Below, piece after piece: positions 24,855-34,000 of a stretch of 37,645 bases of DNA. This stretch comes from Candidatus Dormiibacterota bacterium (lineage in GTDB: Bacteria; Vulcanimicrobiota; Vulcanimicrobiia; Vulcanimicrobiales; Vulcanimicrobiaceae), in NCBI GenBank assembly GCA_035532835.1, contig DATKQG010000048.1, positions 1-37,645 of the forward strand, written 5' to 3'. The position numbers and the translations under genes were made by a program. Numbering within the stretch: the first letter of the stretch is position 1; each line of letters opens with the position of its first letter. The notes under the pieces are model-generated. The model made no database searches, was not told the origin of the DNA, and was given only the letters and a program-made list of their open reading frames with translations.

Positions 24855-25880
24855 CTATGGCGAGTACGAGCAGTCGGAGACGTTGTTATCGTACTCCATT
24901 TGAATCTCCCAGGTATCGGCCCCGAGTTGCACGTTGCCGGTGGGGACGCCGGCTGCCGGCGCGCACAGATCGCCGATTTCGCCGCCGGTCTGGTTGTACC
25001 AGGCGACGTTGTTGATCGCCACGTCAGGATCGGTGAAGGCCTCGAACATTTCGTGCGATGCGGTCGATGCGGTGGAGTCTGCCGTCGATCCATTGGGTGA
25101 AGGCAGATTGCTCACTTGGCAGCCCTGGATATCTTGGTATGGTTCCACCGAATAGATCGCGTGGCCGATATCGCTGTAGTCGTTGCTGCCGTGATAGGCG
25201 CAGTACTGCTGGCCGTAGCATCCGCCCGCTGCCTGGCTGCACTGCTGGACGCCGCTCGCGAGAAACACGTTAAACATCGTGTTATAGCCGGTTGGAATGT
25301 TGTTCGCCGTCGCAACTTGATACACGATATTATCGATGTCTTGATCGCCAAGCTGCGATGAAGTGTTGTAGGTCACCGGGTAATCGCCGCCGTCGGCATA
25401 CGCGCCGGTCGCGCTCTGGCCGATGTACTGGTCGAGAATATTGATCATGCCTGTTCCGCCGCCGTTCGAGAAGAGGTCGTTCTCGAATTGGCCGATCTCG
25501 CCGCCCCAGCAGCTTTCGTCGGCGCAGTTCACCAGAATGTTATAGACGGTCGCACCGGCCATCACCGGCCCGCCGTTATTGACGAGATCGAGTCCTTGCG
25601 AAACCGTCATCACGTGGGCGAGCTGTTTAATTTTTTTTCCCTTAACCGGCGAGGCATATGCGCCCGAACGAACGAGCTTTGCCATCACCGATGGGATCGA
25701 GGAGCGGCTGATGTGCAATACCGCATGCGTAAGGCTTCGGGTTGGTGTCGCGAGTTTAGGAACCGCCCCGGTGGGGCCCGAAGTGGCGCCGCCGCCGCAA
25801 CCGGCGATCAGCGTTCCAAGTAATGCCGCGCCGAAAAGCGGCGCGATAAAATGGCGTAATCGTACAATAGATCCGTTCAT
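24855..25880 (-). CDS. Exordium/PHI-1-like secreted lipoprotein
   Basis: 341 residues. The ATG at 25880 is preferred over the one at 25886 because GGAGG directly abuts the latter and lies 6 bases before the former. A lipobox LIAGC puts the lipid-modified Cys at 28. The mature protein has CADESCWGG, QQYCAYHGSN, then STASHEMFEAFTDPD (His at about 276) and WYNQTGGEIGDLCA. The C-Y-H-G and S-H-E-x3-A-x-T-D-P motifs match the plant Exordium / phosphate-induced protein 1 family and its bacterial relatives. The conserved His and Glu look like a metal site, but no activity is established for the family. It is monocistronic or separately transcribed. Confidence 0.75.
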   Translation of the reverse strand: MNGSIVRLRHFIAPLFGAALLGTLIAGCGGGATSGPTGAVPKLATPTRSLTHAVLHISRSSIPSVMAKLVRSGAYASPVKGKKIKQLAHVMTVSQGLDLVNNGGPVMAGATVYNILVNCADESCWGGEIGQFENDLFSNGGGTGMINILDQYIGQSATGAYADGGDYPVTYNTSSQLGDQDIDNIVYQVATANNIPTGYNTMFNVFLASGVQQCSQAAGGCYGQQYCAYHGSNDYSDIGHAIYSVEPYQDIQGCQVSNLPSPNGSTADSTASTASHEMFEAFTDPDVAINNVAWYNQTGGEIGDLCAPAAGVPTGNVQLGADTWEIQMEYDNNVSDCSYSP

Positions 25881-26059
25881 GAACATCCTCCGTCATGAAA
25901 CTGAAGTAGTAACGAACCGCCGTATTGTGGTTGTGTTAACGTTCTCCCGTGACAAAAGACACCTAAGGACGAAGCGTCATGCTTTCGCGTAAAGAGAACT
26001 AGGGTCTTACTATATAAGGCTGCGCCGGGGCACGAACGAGCCGCAGTGTGAAGCGCCCT

Positions 26060-26500
26060 TCATTCGTAGTGGACGTCGTCGATCGTGTAGGCGAGCGGTC
26101 CCGCGGGCCGCTGCACGACCACGCGATCGCCGACGCGATGGTCCGTAAACGCTTTCGCGATCGGAGATTCCCAACTCACCAAACCCTGCGTCGGGTCGGC
26201 TTCGTCTTCGCCGACGATGCGGATGGTCAGCGAAGCGCCCGTGGCGTCGTGCGCGGTTACCGTTGCCCCGAATTCGATGACCCGCTTCACACGGATCGAC
26301 GGTCTGACGACGATCGCGCTATCCAAGCGTTGCCGGTAATACTGCACTTCGCGTTCGTCCGCCGCAGCCTGCGCGGCCTCGAGCGCGCGCTCGAGTAAGG
26401 CGTAGCCGCGCGGGGTCACGTAGTTCGGGGCCTCGCTGACGGGGCGAGGGACGATCGGCTCGGGGCCGCTGTCGTCATCTTTTACGAACGCTCGGCTCAT
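26060..26500 (-). CDS. GreA/GreB-family transcription factor with short coiled coil
   Basis: 146 residues from the ATG at 26500, chosen because GAGG lies 6 bases upstream. The N-terminal phrase SRAFVKDDD and PNYVTPRGYALLERALE are typical of a GreB-like subfamily. The C-terminal FKBP-like domain is complete: VIEFGATVTAHDATG, IRIVGEDEADPTQGLVSWESPIAKAFTDHRVGDRVVVQRPAG. The coiled-coil hairpin (about 40-75) is shorter than in E. coli GreA/GreB; acidic residues (ADERE) are present near its turn. Canonical Gre factors stimulate transcript cleavage by backtracked RNA polymerase through two acidic residues at the tip. Its ribosome site overlaps the stop of an MFS gene remnant. Confidence 0.85.
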   Translation of the reverse strand: MSRAFVKDDDSGPEPIVPRPVSEAPNYVTPRGYALLERALEAAQAAADEREVQYYRQRLDSAIVVRPSIRVKRVIEFGATVTAHDATGASLTIRIVGEDEADPTQGLVSWESPIAKAFTDHRVGDRVVVQRPAGPLAYTIDDVHYE

Positions 26501-26507
26501 AGCTGCC

Positions 26508-26693
26508 TCAAACTTGGATCGATTCCAAGAGCTCGCGCTTGGTCTCCGGTACGGTCTTGGCAATGAATGCGATCGTTACCACGCAGATCACCGGATGGAT
26601 CGCGAACGTATCGGGACGTCCAAGCTTCTGCACCATCGCAAGAAAAAACTGCGAGACCTGCGGCCAGCGATCGAGCGCTCCCTTCTTCGCCTT
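26508..26693 (-). pseudogene. 3' remnant of a sugar-porter MFS transporter
   Basis: Reading the minus strand in the same frame as the upstream HD-like gene, straight after its TAG, gives 61 codons to a TGA at 26508: KGALDRWPQVSQFFLAMVQ, then a hydrophobic segment (TFAIHPVICVVTIAFIAKT) and VPETKRELLESIQV. The last transmembrane helix followed by VPETK and a LLESI tail is the hallmark C-terminus of sugar-porter major facilitator proteins. Only this end remains; the other eleven helices are absent. The remnant lies between the HD-like gene and the GreB-like gene, probably after a deletion. An internal ATG exists, but a lone final helix is unlikely to be a functional protein. Confidence 0.75.
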
Positions 26694-27860
26694 CTACAGC
26701 GCCGAACCGACCGCTGCGACGAAGGCCGCCTCGCCCCTTGTCAGCTCGTGATAGAGCGCGATTTCGGTGGCATGCGAGCAGACTTGCAGGCGCCACCAAT
26801 TAAGCGCCGCCGGGTCGCGAGGGTTGACGCCGAACCGCGGGGCGACGGCAGCAAGCATCGGCCGCACGTGGTGCGCTGCGTCGATGGCGAGCACGTAGTC
26901 GTGGTCGCTGAGGTGGTTCACGAAGCATTCGATCGCGGGAAGCGTCGCAAGCTCGTATCCGTTATCGGTTTTACGCACTAACCCGTATTCGACCGGGTCG
27001 ACGCCGGCCAGCATCGCGGCCGCGCGGCACCAGGTCGCGACCTTGGCTTGATCCCCGAGCGACGGCGCAGCGTGCGCGCTCAGCAGCACCGTTACGAAAC
27101 GCGCGTCCCGGCCCCGAGCGATCGCCTCGGCGCCCGAGAGGACGTGGTGTCCGCCGGTATTGCCGATGAGCAACTCGTCAAAAAACGTTCCGTCCGCGTT
27201 GTACTGAAAGACCATCGTCTTCATGATGTCGTGGTAGAGCGCCGCACCGATCGCCAGGTTCCGATCCACCGTGGAGCGGCCGTTGAAATACTGCAGGTCG
27301 TAGATGCGGGTAAACTGCTCGCCCATACGCGCGTTAAAGAGTTCGTGCACGCACAAGCCGCCGGGGTAGCTGTGGTGGCCGTTCGTATCCGAACCGGGCG
27401 CGCTCCAGAACGGCTGCGCGTAACCCAACACCGGCGACATCGGCGGAAAGACGCCCGATACGGGCGCGTCGGGAGCGATAAAATCCGCGAACGCCATCGC
27501 GTCGCGCATCGCGAGCTGCGAGGCCGGGCTGGGGTAGCGCCGCATGTAACGCGGAACGGGCAGACTCAATAAATCGAGCACGTCGGCGCGCAGCGTCGCA
27601 TCGCCGATCGAGGCGGCAAGTGCGGTAATTTGCGCGACGTGGGCTCGAATGTACGGCGAGCCGCTCGCAATGCGAGCGGCTCGTTCGTTGGCGGGCGCCA
27701 GACCCGCGGGAATCATCAGGCTGGCTTGCTCGCCCGCCGCATCCTGAACCGCGGCGAGCGCTCGCGCGGGATCCGCGAAGAGCGGGAGCGCCGCAGCGCC
27801 CACCGCTCCCAGGAATCCACTACGCGAAAGTAACGACGACCGAGTTTGCGATACACACAC
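26694..27860 (-). CDS. Exported HD-like metal-dependent phosphohydrolase family protein
   Basis: 388 residues from a GTG that overlaps the stop of the VPS10-like gene (TAGTG), so it is coupled to that gene. The N-terminus (about 9-36, RSGFLGAVGAAALPLFADPA) is a signal sequence with a weak Tat look. Metal-ligand candidates follow HD-domain order: GHHSYPGGL (H162-H163), VHEL (H172), LYHDIMK (H210-D211), GGHHVLSGAEA, then LSAHAAPSLG and NHLSDHDYV. Cytosolic HD proteins act on nucleotides or RNA, so an exported one is unusual. The C-terminus stops at a TAG followed in frame by an MFS remnant, so the present end may be a rearrangement product. Substrate unknown. Confidence 0.78.
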   Translation of the reverse strand: MCVSQTRSSLLSRSGFLGAVGAAALPLFADPARALAAVQDAAGEQASLMIPAGLAPANERAARIASGSPYIRAHVAQITALAASIGDATLRADVLDLLSLPVPRYMRRYPSPASQLAMRDAMAFADFIAPDAPVSGVFPPMSPVLGYAQPFWSAPGSDTNGHHSYPGGLCVHELFNARMGEQFTRIYDLQYFNGRSTVDRNLAIGAALYHDIMKTMVFQYNADGTFFDELLIGNTGGHHVLSGAEAIARGRDARFVTVLLSAHAAPSLGDQAKVATWCRAAAMLAGVDPVEYGLVRKTDNGYELATLPAIECFVNHLSDHDYVLAIDAAHHVRPMLAAVAPRFGVNPRDPAALNWWRLQVCSHATEIALYHELTRGEAAFVAAVGSAL

Positions 27861-30800
27861 TATGGGGTGATGGTTATCGCTCCCGCGACCGGTTTCTTGC
27901 CTTTGGCATGCAATTCGGACGAAAGCCCCGAGAGGCTCTGTACGAAGGCATTGTACTTCGCGAACGCTGCCGTATATGCGGTATCAAATTCCGCCGCGTA
28001 CGTCAGGGTCGCCGCCGTCGGCGGTTGCTGTTCGCCGAAACCCGTCCGCGGCACCGATTCGCGCAGCGAGCCGGGGCGTTGGATCGAGTCCTCGTCGTTC
28101 TTGTAATCGGCGGTGAACGCGGAGAATACCGCGTTACGCTGCGCCTGCGCTTTGGTCACCTGAGCCGCGAGCGACGCGTCGCCCTTGGCCGCAACTGCCG
28201 CCGCGTTCAGCGATTTACCGATCGTATCGAGGTGGTTGAGCACGTCGTCGATCTTGCCGTATTTCGCGAGATACGTGGTTGCAAAGTCGAAACCGGCTTG
28301 GTAATCGGCCTGCGTCCAATGGTCGCGCGGATCGGGCTTCACTTCGAAGCTCTGCTCGAGCGTCTTGCCGTCGAGCGTCATGCGCACCGTGTACGTGCCC
28401 GGAACGGCGAGGGCGCCGACCTTGGGGCCACGGTACTTCTCACGCGCCGCGCCCATCCAGAGCGTCGGCCCGGTTTCGTGGAAGTCCCACACGAAGCGAT
28501 TGATGCCGGCTTTATTCGTTACGAACGGGACGTTTTTGTCTTTAACCTTATGCGTGCCCATAATCGTGCGAATCACGGCGCCCTTTGCATCGAGAATCTG
28601 CACGACCGGAGCCTTCGCCTGCGGTTTGGCTTGGTAGAAGTCGACGATCGCACCGTTCGGCGGATTCGCGCCCGAGTACCGCGTGTAGATGCCTTCGTCG
28701 TTGGAGTGGTAGTGATATTCGTAGGACGTGCGAGGCTTGAACAGCATCACGCCGGCCTTTTGCGCTTCCGCGAGTTGTTGGATCGACGAAGCATCGTCGA
28801 GAACCCACACGCCGCGCCCGTGCGTCGCGAGGACGATATCGTCGAACTGCGGCTGCAGACGGATATCGCGCACCGAGACTTGCGGGAGGTTGTTGCGGAA
28901 GTTTTGCCAGTGCGCTCCCTGGTCGAACGAGATCCAGAGACCGTTTTCGGTTCCGGCGTAGACGACGTTGGGGTTGCGAATGTCGGGGCGAATCGTACGC
29001 ACGTACTGGTCGTGGGGTAGACCGGTCACGATCTTGGCCCAGGTCTTACCATAGTCGTGCGTGACGAACGCATACGGCGCGTAATCGCCCAACCGGTGAT
29101 TGTCGGCACTCACGTATGCGGTGCCCGCAACCAGCGGCGATGGCGAGGTGGCTTCGACACGCGCGTACTCGGGAACGCCCGGAGGCGTCACCTTGTTCCA
29201 CGTCGTGCCGCCGTCGCGCGTCATCTGGACCAAGCCGTCATCGGTTCCAACCCAGATCTCGCCTTTGTCCAACTGCGATCCCTCAATGTACAGGATCGTA
29301 TCGGAGTACTCGGCACCGGAGACATCCTTCGCAAGCGGTCCGCCGGAGGGTTGTTGATGGGCTTTGATATTGCGCGTGAGATCCGGGCTGATCGCCGTCC
29401 AATGCTCGCCGCGATCGGTCGTTTGGAACACGACGTCACTACCGAACCAACCGATGTGTCCGTCCCATGGAGCGAACGCGATCGGCGAATCCCAGTTAAA
29501 GCGATACTTGGCTTTGCTCAGATCGAACGGGCCCAGGAAACTGCCCGGGAAGGCGTTGTACGGCATGACGAACCGGCTCGATTGCGTCTGCTTATTGAAG
29601 ACGAGTATGACGCCGTTTTCGAGATCCGACCAGATGTAGTTGGGATCGATCGGGTCCGGTACGCTCCATTCGCCATCACCACCGACGACGTCGGTCCAGT
29701 GGCGGTCGAGAATGCCTTCGTTGTCGAGTGAGTTCGACGGGCCGCAGAAACCGTTGTTGTCCTGCAGCGGCGCGCAGATCGTGTACGGGTTCTCGTTTGA
29801 GAGCCCGACGTGATAGACTTCGCCGATCGTCAGATTGCGCGAGAACGACCAGTGCTTGCCGTTGTCCAGCGTCAATGCGTATCCGCCGTCTTCGCCGGTG
29901 ATGATGCGGCTGGGATTATTCGGCGCGATCCAGATCGCGTGGTAATCCACGTGCACGCTCTTTGCGATCTCTTTGAATTTTTTGCCGCCGTCTTTGCTCT
30001 CCGAGAGCATCTCGGAGACGGCATAGACGTGGTTTTCGTTCTTTGGATCGACCGCGATATGCGTGAAGTAGAACGGGCGCTGGTCGACCAGCGTATCGTT
30101 CGACATCATCTTCCAATGCGCGCCCGCATCGTCCGAGCGCCACAGAATGCCGCCCTTCGCCTCGATCAGCGCATAGACGCGATTGGGGTTGCTCGGAGCT
30201 ATCGCCAGCCCGATGCGGCCGGTGTAGCCGGTCGGGAAGCCGTTGCCGGTGACGCGCTTCCATTTGCGTCCGCCGTCGGTCGATTTATACAAACCGTCCT
30301 GCGGGCCGCCGCTGGTGAACGTCCACGGCTTGCGGCGAAACTGCCAGATACCCGCATACACCACGCTCGGGTTTTGCGGATTCATCGCGATGTCGCTCGC
30401 GCCGCTCATCGGGCCGACGTAGAGCGATTTGCTCCAGGTCTTACCGCCGTTGAACGTCACGTAGACGCCGCGATGGGTCGAGTCCTTAAACGGGTCGCCG
30501 AACGCGCCGACGACGACGTGATTGGGATTCTTCGGGTCGATAGCGATGCGCGAGATGCTGCGCGTGAGCGCGAGGCCGACGCGCTTCCAATGCTTGCCGC
30601 CGTCGGTCGTCTTATAGAGACCGTCGCCGTAGCTGACATCGTTGCGCGGATTGGCTTCTCCGGTACCGGCCCAGACGACGTTGTCGTTGCGCGGGTCGAT
30701 CGCCACGGCGCCTATCGCCGAGACGGCTTGATTGTTGAAGACCGCCTTCCACGTCGCGCCGCCGTTGGCGCTCTTCCACACGCCGCCGCCGGCGGTCGCC

Positions 30801-30982
30801 AAATAGTACAGGTTCGGGTCTTGATCGGTGCCCGCCACGCCCGCGACGCGGCCCCCGGCGATCGCCGGGCCGATGTTGCGCCATTTGAGCGCTGCATACG
30901 GGGCATCCGCCGCGGATGCAATACTTGGCCCCAGGAGTGCGATTGCCGCCAAAGCGGCGATCGCACCGATGCGTTTTTTCAC
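27860..30982 (-). CDS. Secreted sortilin/VPS10-like beta-propeller protein (copy 2)
   Basis: 1040 residues from a GTG with GGAGGAGG 7 bases upstream. Signal peptide 1-24. Many Asp-box repeats (GGGVWKSANGGATW, GLYKTTDGGKHWKR, GLYKSTDGGRKWKR, FQTTDRGEHW, MTRDGGTTWNK) form sortilin/VPS10-like propellers over about 25-760. The last 250 residues hold a beta-sandwich (FVWDFHETGP, VPGTYTVRMTLDGK) and a helical end (NDEDSIQRPGSLRE). Automatic annotation often calls such proteins glycosyl hydrolases, but I see no catalytic residues to support that. They are common in Acidobacteriota and relatives and may bind or process peptides outside the cell. It is a tandem duplicate of the upstream gene. Confidence 0.9.
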   Translation of the reverse strand: MKKRIGAIAALAAIALLGPSIASAADAPYAALKWRNIGPAIAGGRVAGVAGTDQDPNLYYLATAGGGVWKSANGGATWKAVFNNQAVSAIGAVAIDPRNDNVVWAGTGEANPRNDVSYGDGLYKTTDGGKHWKRVGLALTRSISRIAIDPKNPNHVVVGAFGDPFKDSTHRGVYVTFNGGKTWSKSLYVGPMSGASDIAMNPQNPSVVYAGIWQFRRKPWTFTSGGPQDGLYKSTDGGRKWKRVTGNGFPTGYTGRIGLAIAPSNPNRVYALIEAKGGILWRSDDAGAHWKMMSNDTLVDQRPFYFTHIAVDPKNENHVYAVSEMLSESKDGGKKFKEIAKSVHVDYHAIWIAPNNPSRIITGEDGGYALTLDNGKHWSFSRNLTIGEVYHVGLSNENPYTICAPLQDNNGFCGPSNSLDNEGILDRHWTDVVGGDGEWSVPDPIDPNYIWSDLENGVILVFNKQTQSSRFVMPYNAFPGSFLGPFDLSKAKYRFNWDSPIAFAPWDGHIGWFGSDVVFQTTDRGEHWTAISPDLTRNIKAHQQPSGGPLAKDVSGAEYSDTILYIEGSQLDKGEIWVGTDDGLVQMTRDGGTTWNKVTPPGVPEYARVEATSPSPLVAGTAYVSADNHRLGDYAPYAFVTHDYGKTWAKIVTGLPHDQYVRTIRPDIRNPNVVYAGTENGLWISFDQGAHWQNFRNNLPQVSVRDIRLQPQFDDIVLATHGRGVWVLDDASSIQQLAEAQKAGVMLFKPRTSYEYHYHSNDEGIYTRYSGANPPNGAIVDFYQAKPQAKAPVVQILDAKGAVIRTIMGTHKVKDKNVPFVTNKAGINRFVWDFHETGPTLWMGAAREKYRGPKVGALAVPGTYTVRMTLDGKTLEQSFEVKPDPRDHWTQADYQAGFDFATTYLAKYGKIDDVLNHLDTIGKSLNAAAVAAKGDASLAAQVTKAQAQRNAVFSAFTADYKNDEDSIQRPGSLRESVPRTGFGEQQPPTAATLTYAAEFDTAYTAAFAKYNAFVQSLSGLSSELHAKGKKPVAGAITITP

Positions 30983-31018
30983 GCTAATGCCTCCTCCACG
31001 AGGGTTGATGGGTGCACG

Positions 31019-34000
31019 CTACTGCGCGTGCACCGTTGAGATTGCCGGTAACGGCTTTTGATTGGCTGCTTTGAGTGCGGCGTCGACGCCGGGTAGGGCA
31101 TTGGTAACGAACGCATTGTACTGCGCAACCCCGGATTGATACTCGACGTTGACGCGACGCGCCGAATCGAGAATCGCGGGCGTGAGCGCCGTGCCGGCGA
31201 GGTATTGCCCGAATTGCAGATCTTCACGAAGCGCACCCGGGCGCTCGATCGAATCTTCGTCGTTGTGATAATCCGCCGTCAGGAAGTTGAAGACGGTGTC
31301 GCGGGATGCCAGCGCGGCATCGAGCTTGCTTGCAAGCGCGGTGTCGTTGGCCTTCTTAGCCGCCGCGGAAGCGGCGTTAAGCGCCTTGGTGATGCTATCG
31401 ATGTTGTTCAGCATCGTATCGACGCTCGAGAACTTCCCTTCGAACTCTTTGGCGAGCACGAACGAATCCACGATTTGTTTCTGCGTGTACTTCGTGCGGG
31501 GGTCGGCTTTGACTTGGAAGTACTTGACGTAGTTTTTCCCACCCAGCGTCATGCTGACAGAGTAGGAGCCCGGCGGTACCGGTGGCCCGGAGTCCGGCCC
31601 CTCATAGGATTTCTTGGCCGCACCCATCCACTTTATCGGCCCATCGATGCTGAAATCCCACACGTAGCGGTTCAAGCCCACCTTGTTGGGGACGTACGGC
31701 ATCTCCTTATCGCCGACTTTGTGCGTGCCCTGCACCGTACGGATCACGCGGCCGTGGTCGTCGAGGATCTCGAGTTTCGGCGCGGTTTTTTGCACGGCGT
31801 TTTGATAGTACGTAATCATCACGCCGGTCGGCGGATTCGCCGCGGCATAATTGGTGTACGTACCTTCGTCGTCTCCACGCTGATTGTACTCGTAGCTCGT
31901 GCGCGGCTGGAACAGCCACGATCCATGTGCGATCGCTTCTTGCAACTGCTGGATCGGCGCCATGTCGTCCATGATGTAGACCGAGCGTCCGTGCGTCGCG
32001 ATCACGAGATCGTCGAACTGCGGTTGCATGCGGATGTCGTGCACGGAGACCGTCGGCAGGTTGTTCTTGAAGGGCTGCCAGGTCGTCCCACCGTTGTACG
32101 AGATCCAGATGCCCTCTTCGGTTCCGAGATAGACGAGGTTCTTGTTCCGGATGTCGGGGCGAATCGAACGCGCCCATTCGCTCTTCGGCAAACCGCTCAC
32201 GATCGAGGTCCAATGTTTGCCGAAATCGTGGGTCACGAACGCATACGGCGCGTTGTCGCCGGTATAATGCCCGTCTTCCACCGCGTAGGCCGTACCATCG
32301 ACGAGCGTCGACGGAGCGACGGTCGCGTAGCGTCCGAATTCCGGGCCGCCGGGCGGGGTGACGTTGCTCCAGTGTTTGCCGCCGTCGAGCGTGAGCTGAA
32401 CGAGCCCGTCATCGGTGCCCACCCAAATCTCGCCCTTGTGCAGCGTCGATCCCTCGATGTCCAGGATGGTATCGCTTTCCTCGGCTCCCGACACGTCGTT
32501 CGTGATCGGGCCGCCAGAGGGTTTCTGGTGCGCTTTGATGTTTCGCGTGAGATCCGGGCTGATCACCTTCCAATGCATTCCGCGGTCGGTCGTTTGAAAG
32601 ACGACGTTGCCGCCGAACCAAGCGATGTGTCCGTCCCACGGCGCAAAACCGATCGGCGATTCCCAATTCCAGCGATAGCGCGCGGTGCGGTTATCGAACT
32701 GCTCTTTGACGTTCTGGAGGTAGGGTTCGATAAACCACGAGTCTTTCGTGACTTTGTTCTCAACCGTGAGCGAACCGTTCTCCGAATCGCCCCAGAGGTA
32801 ATTCGGATCGATCGGGTCGGGAATCGTCCATTCGCCGTCTCCGCCGGCCGATGCGATCCAGGCTTTGTTTTGAATGCCGGACGGATCTTGCGTGTTGTTT
32901 GGAGCGCACCACGCATTGTTGTCCTGCAAGCCCGCACAGACCCAGTACGGGTTCTCGTTGCTCAAACCGACGCGATAGACTTGGCCGATCGGCAGATTTG
33001 CCGAGAAGAACCAATTGTCGCCGCCGTCGAGCGTGAGCGCGTAGCCGCCGTCTTCGCCGACGATCAAACGCGAGGGATCGTTCGGCGCGATCCAGATCGC
33101 GTGATAATCCACGTGTACCTGATCGGCAATCGCTTTGAACGTCTTTCCGCCGTCGGTCGACATCGAGAGTGCCTCCGACACGGCGTAGACCTTGTCGGCG
33201 TTCTTGGGATCGACGGCGATGTGCGTGAAGTAGAACGGCCGCTGATCGATCAGCGTATTCTTCGATTCCATCGTCCACGTGTCGCCCCCATTATCGGAGC
33301 GCCAGAGGATGCCTTGGCTGGATTCGATCAACGCATAGACGCGATTGCCGTTGCTCGGAGCCACAGCGAGGCCGATGCGGCCGGTGAAGCCGGTCGGAAG
33401 GCCGTGCCCGGTAAGCTTGGTCCACGAATTTCCGCCGTCGGTCGACTTGTAGAGTCCGTCGTCCGGGCCGCCGCTCGTGAAGGTCCACGGCTGACGGCGA
33501 AACTGCCAAACGCCCGCGTACAGGATGCTGGGATTCTGCGCGTCCATCGCCATATCGGAAACGCCGCTCATCGGCCCCACGTAGAGCGTCTGCTTCCACG
33601 TCTTGCCGCCGTCGTTGGTCACGTAGACCCCGCGATGCGTGCTGTCGGCGAAGATATCGCCTTGCGCGCCGACGATGACGTGATTGTGATCGCGCGGATC
33701 GACCAGAATGCGCGAGATATATTTGGTTTGCTTGAGGCCCATGTCCGTCCACGTCTTGCCGCCGTCGGTCGACTTGTAGACGCCGTCGCCGTAGCTCACG
33801 TCGTTGCGGGGGTCGTCCTCGCCCGTTCCCACCCAGACGGTGTTGTTATCGGTCGGGTCGATGGCGACGGCGCCGATGGCGGCCACCTTCTGCTTGGCAA
33901 AGACGGCGGTCCAGGTCTGGCCGCTGTTATCGCTTTTCCAGACGCCGCCGCCGGCCGAGCCGACGTAGTAGAGTTTGGGATCGGTCGCGGAGCCCGCGAC

